DNA of 13,708 nt, from positions 1 through 13,708 of the forward strand of contig JAUVKS010000026.1 of NCBI GenBank assembly GCA_030596145.1, read 5' to 3'. This document shows, piece after piece, positions 1 through 5,647 of the stretch; position 1 is the stretch's first letter, and each line of letters begins with the position of its first letter. The notes under the pieces were generated by a model. That model saw only the letters and a program-made list of their open reading frames with translations, was not told the DNA's origin and did no database searches. Both the position numbers and the translations under genes were made by a program. This DNA is from Pseudomonadota bacterium (lineage in GTDB: Bacteria > Desulfobacterota > Syntrophia > Syntrophales > JADFWA01).

Positions 1-916
1 TACCATTTTGGGAATGAATCTGTCTCACGGCGGCCATCTCTCACATGGAAGTCCCGTAAATTTCTCTGGAAGACTTTACAATGTCGCCTTCTACGGCGTG
101 GATAAAAAAACAGAAACCATAGATTTCAATGAAGTGGAAGCCCAGGCGGAGAAACATAGACCAAAAATAATCGTGGTTGGGGCGAGTGCCTATCCGAGAA
201 CTATAAACTTTGAGCCTTTCAGGGAAATAGCGGACAAGGTAGGTGCGGTCATCATGGCGGATATCGCTCACGTTGCAGGTCTCGTGGCAGTCGGCATTCA
301 TCCTACACCAATTCCGGTTTGCGAGTTTGTCACCACGACTACCCATAAGACCCTGCGGGGTCCAAGGGGAGGTCTTATTATGTGCAAGGAAGATTTCGCC
401 AAGGTCCTGAATAGTCGCGTGTTTCCCGGAAGTCAGGGAGGACCTCTTATGCACGTCATTGCTGCCAAGGCTGTGGCGTTAAAGGAAGCTCTGACCGATG
501 AGTTCAAGGTTTATCAGTCACAGATTGTGAAGAATGCCAGAGCTATGGCAGATGAGTTAATCTCTCTTGGATTTCGCCTTGTCTCGGGAGGAACGGACAA
601 TCATCTTTTCCTGATTGATCTCACTGATAAGGGGGTTACTGGAATGGATGCCGAGGAAGTTCTTGATCGGGCCGGCATAACGGCTAATAAAAACACCATC
701 CCCTTTGATACACAGGGCCCCCAGATTACAAGTGGGATCAGGATTGGAACGCCAGCGATCACGACAAGAGGGATGAAAGAAGAAGAAATGAAAATCATAG
801 CTCGTCTTATCTCCGACACTCTAAAGGACATTCATAACGAAAAGCGGGTGGTGGAGATAAGGGAAGAAGTAAGATCTCTCTGTGAAAAATTCCCCCTTTA
901 CGATAATAGAGTTTAA
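1..916 (+). CDS. glyA: Serine hydroxymethyltransferase, 5'-truncated by window edge
   Basis: This is the C-terminal three quarters (about 304 residues) of a PLP enzyme that interconverts serine and tetrahydrofolate with glycine and 5,10-methylene-THF. The reading frame is open from base 2 and enters at TILGMNLSHGGHLSHG, the family's conserved segment near residue 115-125 of a roughly 415-residue protein, so about 110 residues lie outside the window. The Schiff-base lysine is visible in TTTTHKTLRGPRGG (Lys codon 347-349). The PLP-binding DIAHVAGL segment and the C-terminal GIRIGTPAITTRG motif are intact. The stop TAA is at 914-916. A TTG at 8-10 lies inside the conserved core and is not a start. 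The next gene, a dCMP deaminase, begins 65 bases downstream on the same strand. Methylene-THF is the cofactor of thymidylate synthase, which uses the dUMP made by that deaminase, so the pairing makes metabolic sense. Confidence 0.97.
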   Translation, partial: TILGMNLSHGGHLSHGSPVNFSGRLYNVAFYGVDKKTETIDFNEVEAQAEKHRPKIIVVGASAYPRTINFEPFREIADKVGAVIMADIAHVAGLVAVGIHPTPIPVCEFVTTTTHKTLRGPRGGLIMCKEDFAKVLNSRVFPGSQGGPLMHVIAAKAVALKEALTDEFKVYQSQIVKNARAMADELISLGFRLVSGGTDNHLFLIDLTDKGVTGMDAEEVLDRAGITANKNTIPFDTQGPQITSGIRIGTPAITTRGMKEEEMKIIARLISDTLKDIHNEKRVVEIREEVRSLCEKFPLYDNRV

Positions 917-917
917 A

Positions 918-1040
918 GTCCAGAGTTCAAAGTTTCAGTTCACTACAGGGAGCACAGAGAGAGATCAGGAGAACAAATTCAATGAGCATAAAACCGGCAA
1001 CTCAGAACTCGGAACTCAAAACTCGGAACTCAGAACTCGG
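918..1040 (+). repeat. 7-base-period repeat array with an inverted degenerate arm upstream
   Basis: Six consecutive heptamers of the form aactcRR occupy 999-1040 (aactcag, aactcgg, aactcaa, aactcgg, aactcag, aactcgg). They lie inside the 5' end of the dCMP deaminase gene. Degenerate heptamers in the opposite orientation (agagttc, aaagttt, cagttca) occupy 922-942, just after the glyA stop. The two arms are partly complementary: GAGTTC 923-928 can pair with GAACTC 1026-1031, and AGTTT 931-935 with AAACT 1019-1023, separated by a 2-base internal loop. The deaminase ribosome binding site and start codon would then lie in the loop. The repeat is seen directly; any function is inference. Confidence 0.8.
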
Positions 1041-1497
1041 GACCGGAGTTGATCGACCGGGCTGGGATGAATATTTTGGGGACATTGCAAAACTTGTGTC
1101 GAGGCGTTCCACATGTTTGAGGCGCCACGTAGGTGCCGTTTTAGTGAAAGATAAAAGGATACTGGCTACAGGGTACAATGGTGCACCGACAGGGGTTCGC
1201 CATTGTGCGGAAACTGGATGCTTGCGGGAACAATTGAATATCTCTTCCGGTGAACGACATGAACTTTGCCGAGGATTACATGCGGAACAGAATGCAATCA
1301 TTCAGGCTGCACTCCACGGAGTCAGTACTAAAAACGCTATGATTTACTGCACAAATCACCCCTGTATAATATGTTCAAAGATGATAATAAATGCAGGGAT
1401 AACCGGTATCGTTTATCAGGAAGGTTACAGTGATAAATTGGCGGAGGCGATGTTGAAAGAGGCGGGCATCAAGGTGTCAAAATTGACGTCGTTGTAA
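982..1497 (+). CDS. comEB: Deoxycytidylate (dCMP) deaminase, ComEB-type
   Basis: This is a cytidine-deaminase-fold enzyme expected to convert dCMP to dUMP, the substrate of thymidylate synthase. It has 171 residues. The catalytic zinc site is His100 with Glu102 in HAEQNA, plus Cys128 and Cys131 in PCIIC. Extra cysteines at 75, 80 and 96 match the second, structural zinc site of T4-type dCMP deaminases. The conserved domain begins at about residue 25 (RPGWDEYF). Residues 8-22 are an unrelated low-complexity stretch (NSELKTR NSELGTG) produced by six heptamer repeats. ATG 982 is chosen because AGGAG lies at 967-971 and I see no ATG, GTG or TTG between the repeat and the domain. It follows glyA by 65 bases. 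A general cytidine/riboflavin-type deaminase is less likely because there is no reductase domain and the motif spacing fits dCMP deaminase. Confidence 0.93.
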   Translation: MSIKPATQNSELKTRNSELGTGVDRPGWDEYFGDIAKLVSRRSTCLRRHVGAVLVKDKRILATGYNGAPTGVRHCAETGCLREQLNISSGERHELCRGLHAEQNAIIQAALHGVSTKNAMIYCTNHPCIICSKMIINAGITGIVYQEGYSDKLAEAMLKEAGIKVSKLTSL

Positions 1498-1643
1498 AAA
1501 GTCCACCTGCTGCGTTGCGCTGCATCCTTCGTCACAGCAACGTGTTTTTATGTACGATTCATTCCTCAGGGTTTGCGCGTCTTGCATCTGGAGCTTATTT
1601 CTTTGCTGTCTAAAATTCGACTCTTCGCAAATTTATCAAAATT
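1498..1643 (+). other. Intergenic stretch, possible interspersed repeat element with weak terminator-like hairpin
   Basis: These 146 bases separate the dCMP deaminase from nrdR and encode nothing I can support. Near the left end an inverted repeat, CGTTGC (1513-1518) and GCAACG (1537-1542), has an 18-base loop and is followed by TGTTTTT, which could be a weak terminator. The remainder includes 'gcgtcttgcatctggagctt' at about 1576-1595. From memory this resembles recurring intergenic sequence in deltaproteobacterial genomes, but I cannot verify that here. No convincing promoter was found. Confidence 0.35.
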
Positions 1644-2114
1644 ATGAAATGTCCTTTTTGTTCAAATGCGGAAAACAAGGTTATTGATTCCCGAATAAGC
1701 AAGGATGGCAACGCTATCCGGAGGAGAAGGGAATGTATCGCCTGTGGAAAGAGGTTTACCACTTATGAGTTTGTGGAGGAAAGCCTCCCAATGGTCGTAA
1801 AAAAAGATGGCAGAAGAGAGGCCTTCGATAGGACGAAGATACTTTCCGGCATAAAAAAGGCGTGTGAGAAACGCCCCATCAGTATAGATGTTATCGAAAA
1901 TATAATTGAGAGAATTGAACAGACCTGTCAGGAATTTCCGGCAAAGGAAGTTCCCTCATCTGTTATAGGAGAGAAGGTTATGTCAGAACTTCACAATCTT
2001 GATGGGGTGGCCTATGTGAGATTCGCATCGGTATACAGACAGTTTCGGGATATCAATGAATTTCTGGATGAACTGAAAGACCTCTTGAATGTGGAAGAAA
2101 AGAAGGAGGAATAA
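1644..2114 (+). CDS. nrdR: Transcriptional repressor NrdR
   Basis: NrdR is an ATP/dATP-sensing repressor of ribonucleotide reductase genes, binding NrdR boxes in their promoters. At 156 residues it has standard family length. An N-terminal zinc ribbon carries the four cysteines Cys3, Cys6, Cys31 and Cys34 (MKCPFC and CIACGKRFTTYE), preceded by the basic IRRRRE segment used in DNA contact. Residues from about 49 form the ATP-cone (VVKKDGRREAFDRTKI). The start is fixed by the universally conserved N-terminus, yet the upstream sequence (atttatcaaaatt) has no recognisable Shine-Dalgarno. Initiation may therefore be weak or unusual, or the transcript may begin very close to the start codon. The neighbours are a dCMP deaminase upstream and ribE downstream, where ribD would be expected first. 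Confidence 0.97.
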   Translation: MKCPFCSNAENKVIDSRISKDGNAIRRRRECIACGKRFTTYEFVEESLPMVVKKDGRREAFDRTKILSGIKKACEKRPISIDVIENIIERIEQTCQEFPAKEVPSSVIGEKVMSELHNLDGVAYVRFASVYRQFRDINEFLDELKDLLNVEEKKEE

Positions 2115-2120
2115 ACTGTT

Positions 2121-2152
2121 GTTGGTTCGATTGGTTCAACTAATCAACTAAT
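2121..2152 (+). repeat. Imperfect hairpin of 7-base-period repeats between nrdR and ribE
   Basis: The 72-base gap between nrdR and ribE contains repeated (R)TT(R)GTT-like units and their complements. GATTGGT at 2129-2135 can pair with ACTAATC at 2139-2145 around a tiny loop. The stem continues as GTTGGTT 2121-2127 with 2146-2152, after a single bulged C at 2128, giving about 14 pairs including several G-U pairs. It lies about 25 bases upstream of the ribE ribosome binding site and does not overlap it. There is no T-run after it, so it is not a standard terminator. It resembles no FMN riboswitch and is far too short for one. Confidence 0.6.
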
Positions 2153-2186
2153 GAAACTAACAAAACCAATAAAACAGGAATATAAA

Positions 2187-2819
2187 ATGTTCACCGGTAT
2201 AATAGAAGAATTCGGAGTTATCAGGAAGATGACCAGGAAGGGAGAAGATGCCCTGCTGGAAATAGATACTTCCATGAACCTTGATGATGTAAAGATTGGG
2301 GACAGCATTGCGGTAAGCGGGGCGTGTCTTACAGTTACTGCCAAAACGGACAATAGTTTTGCCGTGGATGTTTCAGCAGAAACGCTGTCAAAGACAACCC
2401 TCAGGACGTTAAAGGGGGGAGACAGGGTAAACTTGGAAAAGGCCTTAAGGGCGAACGGTTTTTTAGGTGGTCACATCGTCCTGGGACATGTTGACTGTAT
2501 CGGGAAAATCTGCGAAAAGGTCGCAAAATCAAACTCACTGATGTTTGGTTTGGAGATAGATACAGCATTCAGCAAGTACCTGGTGGAGAAAGGGTCGGTA
2601 ACCGTGGACGGAATCAGCCTTACGGTAAATAAGTGTGAAAAGAACAGATTTTATGTTAACATTATTCCCTACACTGCCCAGGCTACAACCCTGAAATTTA
2701 AAAAAGTGGCCGATCCGGTAAATATAGAAACGGACATACTGGGCAAGTACGTAGAAAAACTACTGCGCCAAGGCAGTGGAATTGATATATCATTTTTAGC
2801 CGAGCATGGATTTGCTTAA
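2187..2819 (+). CDS. ribE: Riboflavin synthase, alpha subunit
   Basis: This enzyme dismutates two molecules of 6,7-dimethyl-8-ribityllumazine into riboflavin and 5-amino-6-ribitylaminouracil, the last step of the pathway. It has 210 residues, normal for the family. Two tandem lumazine-binding barrels are visible: the first contains MFTGIIEE, SGACLTV (conserved Cys48) and GGHIVLGHVD, and the second contains VTVDGISLTVN. The start at 2187 is chosen because MFTGIIEE is the canonical N-terminus and AGGAA lies at 2176-2180 with 6-base spacing. An in-frame ATG at 2151 would add 12 residues, including part of the repeat region, and has no ribosome binding site. It starts the rib block and is followed 21 bases later by ribBA. 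The gene is also called ribC in some naming schemes. Confidence 0.97.
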   Translation: MFTGIIEEFGVIRKMTRKGEDALLEIDTSMNLDDVKIGDSIAVSGACLTVTAKTDNSFAVDVSAETLSKTTLRTLKGGDRVNLEKALRANGFLGGHIVLGHVDCIGKICEKVAKSNSLMFGLEIDTAFSKYLVEKGSVTVDGISLTVNKCEKNRFYVNIIPYTAQATTLKFKKVADPVNIETDILGKYVEKLLRQGSGIDISFLAEHGFA

Positions 2820-2840
2820 AAGAGGAGAAGGAAGAGTAAA

Positions 2841-4043
2841 ATGGGTGTTAGCACAATAAATGAAGCTATTGAAGATATTAAAAACCGTAAGATGGTCATT
2901 CTGGTGGATGATGAAGATAGAGAGAACGAGGGAGATCTCTGCATGGCGGCGGAGCATGTCACTCCGGAAGCAATCAACTTCATGGCAAAATATGGCAGGG
3001 GATTGATATGCCTTTCCCTTGATAATGAAATTGCCGACAGGCTAAATCTTTCTTTTATGGTACCTGACAACAGGTCCCGTTTCGGAACAGCCTTCACTGT
3101 GTCGATTGAGGCCAGGCACGGTGTTACTACGGGAATTTCTGCCGCTGACAGAGCGACAACGATACTGGCAGCTGTTGCCGATGGTGCCAAACCGGATGAT
3201 ATTGTTAGTCCGGGACATGTGTTTCCTATCCGTGCCAAGAAAGGAGGTGTCCTGGTAAGGACCGGCCAGACGGAAGGCTCTGTTGACCTGGCACGATTGG
3301 CTGGATTGAAATCTGCGGGTGTCATCTGCGAGATCATGAAAGAAGATGGCACCATGGCAAGGATGCCTGATCTGGAGATCTTTGCGAAAAAACATGATTT
3401 GAAAATAGTAACTATTGCTGATTTAATCGATTTCAGGATGCAGAACGAATCCCTCGTCAGAAGGGCCGCAACTGCCACTCTTCCCACCAGCTATGGGGGG
3501 GAGTTCGATGTTATAGTTTATGAAAATGATGTGGATGACATGAAGCATGTTGCCCTGGTCAAGGGTGACATCGAGCCGGAGGATGAAGTGCTGGTGAGGG
3601 TCCATTCGGAGTGCTTGACGGGGGATGTTTTCGGTTCAGAGAGGTGCGACTGTGGCGACCAGCTTCATGCCGCCATGGGAATGGTGGAGAAAGAGGGTAA
3701 AGGGGTCATAGTATACATGCATCATGAGGGAAGGGGAATCGGCCTGACGAACAAAATAAGGGCCTATCATTTGCAGGAACATGGAAGGGATACAGTCGAG
3801 GCAAATATCGAACTCGGGTTTAAAGAAGACCTGAGGGACTACGGAATAGGTGCCCAGATACTCGTCGATTTGGGTGTGAAAAAGATGAGATTAATGACAA
3901 ATAATCCCAAAAAGATTGTTGGGCTTGAGGGTTACGGTGTGACAATCACCGAGAGAATTCCTGTAGAAATCAAGCCAACCCAGAATAACATCAGGTATCT
4001 TACGACAAAGAAGGAAAAGATGGGACATCTGTTGGATGTATAA
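2841..4043 (+). CDS. ribBA: Bifunctional 3,4-dihydroxy-2-butanone-4-phosphate synthase / GTP cyclohydrolase II
   Basis: This 400-residue fusion supplies both precursors of riboflavin. Residues 1 to about 200 are DHBP synthase, making the four-carbon unit from ribulose 5-phosphate; its acidic metal/active-site loop DDEDRENEGDL is at 23-33, with RFGTAFTVSIEARHG, TTGISAADRATT and SPGHVFP following. Residues from about 206 are GTP cyclohydrolase II, which opens GTP. Its zinc cysteines are present in HSECLTGDVFGSERCDCGDQ (Cys258, Cys269, Cys271), with EGRGIGL and LTNNPKKI-like (MTNNPKKIVGLEGYG) motifs. Both halves look catalytically complete, unlike RibBA proteins in which one half has decayed. 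AAGGAAG at 2828-2834 is a good ribosome binding site for ATG 2841. It lies between ribE and ribH. The pathway still needs the RibD deaminase/reductase, which is not in the window. Confidence 0.97.
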   Translation: MGVSTINEAIEDIKNRKMVILVDDEDRENEGDLCMAAEHVTPEAINFMAKYGRGLICLSLDNEIADRLNLSFMVPDNRSRFGTAFTVSIEARHGVTTGISAADRATTILAAVADGAKPDDIVSPGHVFPIRAKKGGVLVRTGQTEGSVDLARLAGLKSAGVICEIMKEDGTMARMPDLEIFAKKHDLKIVTIADLIDFRMQNESLVRRAATATLPTSYGGEFDVIVYENDVDDMKHVALVKGDIEPEDEVLVRVHSECLTGDVFGSERCDCGDQLHAAMGMVEKEGKGVIVYMHHEGRGIGLTNKIRAYHLQEHGRDTVEANIELGFKEDLRDYGIGAQILVDLGVKKMRLMTNNPKKIVGLEGYGVTITERIPVEIKPTQNNIRYLTTKKEKMGHLLDV

Positions 4044-4047
4044 AAAA

Positions 4048-4122
4048 AGAAGCCAGGAGACAGAATTCAGGATTCAGAAGGGAATCGAATTTTTATATTC
4101 TAAACCCCGGCTTCTGATTTTT
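4048..4122 (+). terminator. Possible weak terminator/attenuator between ribBA and ribH, overlapping heptamer repeats
   Basis: Four AGRRTTC-like heptamers run from 4055 to 4082 (AGGAGAC, AGAATTC, AGGATTC, AGAAGGG). TCAGAAG at 4074-4080 can pair with CTTCTGA at 4111-4117, and five Ts follow at 4118-4122. The alternative stem AGAAGCC 4048-4054 with GGCTTCT 4109-4115 competes with it. The loops are long (30 or more bases), so a working terminator is doubtful. If real, it would lower expression of ribH and nusB relative to ribBA. Confidence 0.25.
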
Positions 4123-4159
4123 GAAATCTATTTTAATAGAGAAATGGAGAGATATGGTG

Positions 4160-4624
4160 ATGCCAAAGATTATTGAAGGAAAAATTTTAGCGAAGGGTAT
4201 GAAGTTTGGCTTGGTGGCCAGTCGGTTTAATGATTTCATATGCGGAAGGCTCATAGACGGCGCTGTAGATGCTCTTAAAAGGGCGGGAGCAGACGAGAAA
4301 GATGTACAGATCGTAAAGGTTCCCGGTGCTTTTGAGATACCGCTTACAGCCAAGAAACTTGCAAAGAGCGGGAAATTTGATGCTGTCATATGTCTTGGGG
4401 CGGTGATAAGGGGAGCCACTCCTCATTTTGAGTACATCAGTGCCGAGGTTTCCAAGGGAATTGCTCTTGTTTCATTGGAGACTGAAATTCCTATTGCCTA
4501 TGGAGTCATTACTACAGATACGATTGAACAGGCGATAGAGAGGGCCGGTTCAAAATCGGGCAATAAGGGATGGGACGCCGCAATCTCTGCTATTGAGATG
4601 GTCAATCTTTTCAAGGAGTTGTAA
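4160..4624 (+). CDS. ribH: 6,7-dimethyl-8-ribityllumazine synthase
   Basis: Lumazine synthase condenses 5-amino-6-ribitylaminouracil with dihydroxybutanone phosphate; in bacteria it usually forms pentamer-based capsids. The start chosen here gives 154 residues, matching the family (about 155). Visible signatures are SRFNDFI near the N-terminus, PGAFEIP, the phosphate-binding GAVIRGATPHFEY segment with its catalytic His, and GNKGWDAAISAIEM near the C-terminus. The usual Phe of the VPVxFGVLTT segment is Tyr here (IPIAYGVITT), a mild change. ATG 4160 is preferred: GGAGAG at 4146-4151 gives 8-base spacing, while the in-frame ATG 4154 is only 2 bases from it and a TTG at 4121 lies in the presumed terminator. 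Product flows directly to RibE. nusB follows after 34 bases. Confidence 0.96.
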   Translation: MPKIIEGKILAKGMKFGLVASRFNDFICGRLIDGAVDALKRAGADEKDVQIVKVPGAFEIPLTAKKLAKSGKFDAVICLGAVIRGATPHFEYISAEVSKGIALVSLETEIPIAYGVITTDTIEQAIERAGSKSGNKGWDAAISAIEMVNLFKEL

Positions 4625-4658
4625 CAATGTCCTGGCCGCTTATAAATCAGAGGGATTG

Positions 4659-5078
4659 ATGGGTACAAGGAGAAAGGCAAGAGAAGTTGCCCTACAGGTT
4701 CTTTATCAGATTGATGTGTTAAAAGTTGATGTTAAGGAGGCTACCCAGCTTTTCTGGAGCAACTTTAAGGCACCGGAGGAGACGAAAGAATTCTCTTCTA
4801 TATTGATAGAAGGGACCTGTAACCACAGGGAAGAGATAGACAGGCTTATCAGCAGTTGTTCTGAACACTGGTCTCTCAAAAGGATGGCGAAGGTGGACAG
4901 AAACATCCTCCGAATGGCCACCTATGAGCTTTTATATTGCCATGACATCCCTTACAAGGTAATCCTTAATGAGGCGATAGATCTCGGGAAAGATTATAGT
5001 TCAGAAAATTCGAGCTCTTTCATAAATGGGATTCTGGATGCCTTATATGCGAAATTGCAAAGGGAAAATGAAGATTAG
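4659..5078 (+). CDS. nusB: Transcription antitermination factor NusB
   Basis: NusB binds boxA RNA together with NusE (ribosomal protein S10) in rRNA antitermination complexes. The protein is 139 residues, the same length as the E. coli protein, and all helical. The family N-terminus RRKAREVALQVLYQ and the C-terminal core KVDRNILRMATYELLY and KVILNEAIDLGKDYSSENSS are clear. ATG 4659 matches the conserved start; GAGGGA at 4650-4655 is a rather close ribosome binding site (3-base spacing). An upstream in-frame extension would run back into ribH and carries no family sequence. Linkage ribH-nusB is widespread in bacteria. The stop TAG at 5076-5078 overlaps the start of the next gene by 11 bases. 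Confidence 0.95.
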   Translation: MGTRRKAREVALQVLYQIDVLKVDVKEATQLFWSNFKAPEETKEFSSILIEGTCNHREEIDRLISSCSEHWSLKRMAKVDRNILRMATYELLYCHDIPYKVILNEAIDLGKDYSSENSSSFINGILDALYAKLQRENED

Positions 5079-5622
5079 GATATCAATAGAACCGCCGGAA
5101 GTCTTGAATCATGAGAGTTTAGTTTTTGGATTCTTTTCCGATGAAAGGCCTCCGAGAGGTTACTGTGGCCTTATTGATTGGCGTTTCAATGGTATGATTT
5201 CAACAAAGATTGCAAAGGGTAAAATTGCCGGCATCTTTATGGAAAAAGTTCTTATTGCACCTCATCAGCGAATTCCCTCCTCGAAGGTTTTACTTTTTGG
5301 TTTAGGAAAATCTGCCGAGCTGACCTATGATGCATTGTACATGGCAGGATATGATATTTCGCAGACAATCACAAAAATGGGTTGCGTTGACTTTGCTTTT
5401 GATATCCCGGCCATCGGTAGGTGCAACCTGGAAGTACCACTAGTTACGGAGGCCATGATTGCAGGGTGCTTTGATTTTCTTTCAAAAGATATCAAAAAAT
5501 TGAATTCAGTTTCACCCTGTGTGCTGAGTGATGAATCCTGTTTTGACGAAGTTGTTCTCGGCCTGCAAAAATTTAAGGTGCGTGTCAAAAATGAGGCCAA
5601 GATTGATATTGTAAGCAGTTAA
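5068..5622 (+). CDS. Stand-alone peptidase M17 N-terminal (macro-like) domain protein
   Basis: This 184-residue protein corresponds to only the N-terminal domain of M17 leucyl aminopeptidases. The diagnostic stretches are IDWRFNGMIS at 36-45 (family: DWRLNG-x-L/I-S), then a GKIAGIFMEKVLIAP segment, and KVLLFGLG at 73-80. The catalytic C-terminal domain with the two-metal site is entirely missing: the frame ends at 5622 and trkA begins 25 bases later, so this is a complete short gene rather than a window effect. No aminopeptidase activity is expected. The M17 N-domain is related to the macro-domain fold, so ligand binding or regulation is possible, but that is inference. ATG 5068 overlaps the nusB end by 11 bases (ATGAAGATTAG) with AAAGGG just upstream, suggesting translational coupling. 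It carries no signal peptide or membrane segment. Confidence 0.7.
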   Translation: MKIRISIEPPEVLNHESLVFGFFSDERPPRGYCGLIDWRFNGMISTKIAKGKIAGIFMEKVLIAPHQRIPSSKVLLFGLGKSAELTYDALYMAGYDISQTITKMGCVDFAFDIPAIGRCNLEVPLVTEAMIAGCFDFLSKDIKKLNSVSPCVLSDESCFDEVVLGLQKFKVRVKNEAKIDIVSS

Positions 5623-5647
5623 GGTTAATTTTGGAGGCTGTACAGAG

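Noticed and set aside
999..1040. CRISPR-like direct repeats
   Set aside because: Units are 7 bases with no spacers, so this is a microsatellite-type array.
982..1497. Deaminase gene as a displaced RibD deaminase domain
   Set aside because: The motif set (HAEQNA, PCIIC and the extra cysteines 75, 80, 96) fits dCMP deaminase better; kept only as a remote alternative.
2151..2186. ATG 2151 as the ribE start
   Set aside because: The added residues come from repeat sequence; canonical MFTGIIEE at 2187 has its own ribosome binding site.
2115..2186. FMN riboswitch ahead of ribE
   Set aside because: The gap is only 72 bases and shows a simple repeat hairpin, not the multi-helix RFN element.
4121..4159. 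TTG 4121 or ATG 4154 as the ribH start
   Set aside because: The extension has no family similarity and both have poor or no spacing to GGAGAG 4146-4151.
4593..4658. Longer NusB start inside ribH
   Set aside because: The overlap region encodes RibH; NusB family proteins begin at the RRKARE segment and the 139-residue length is exact.
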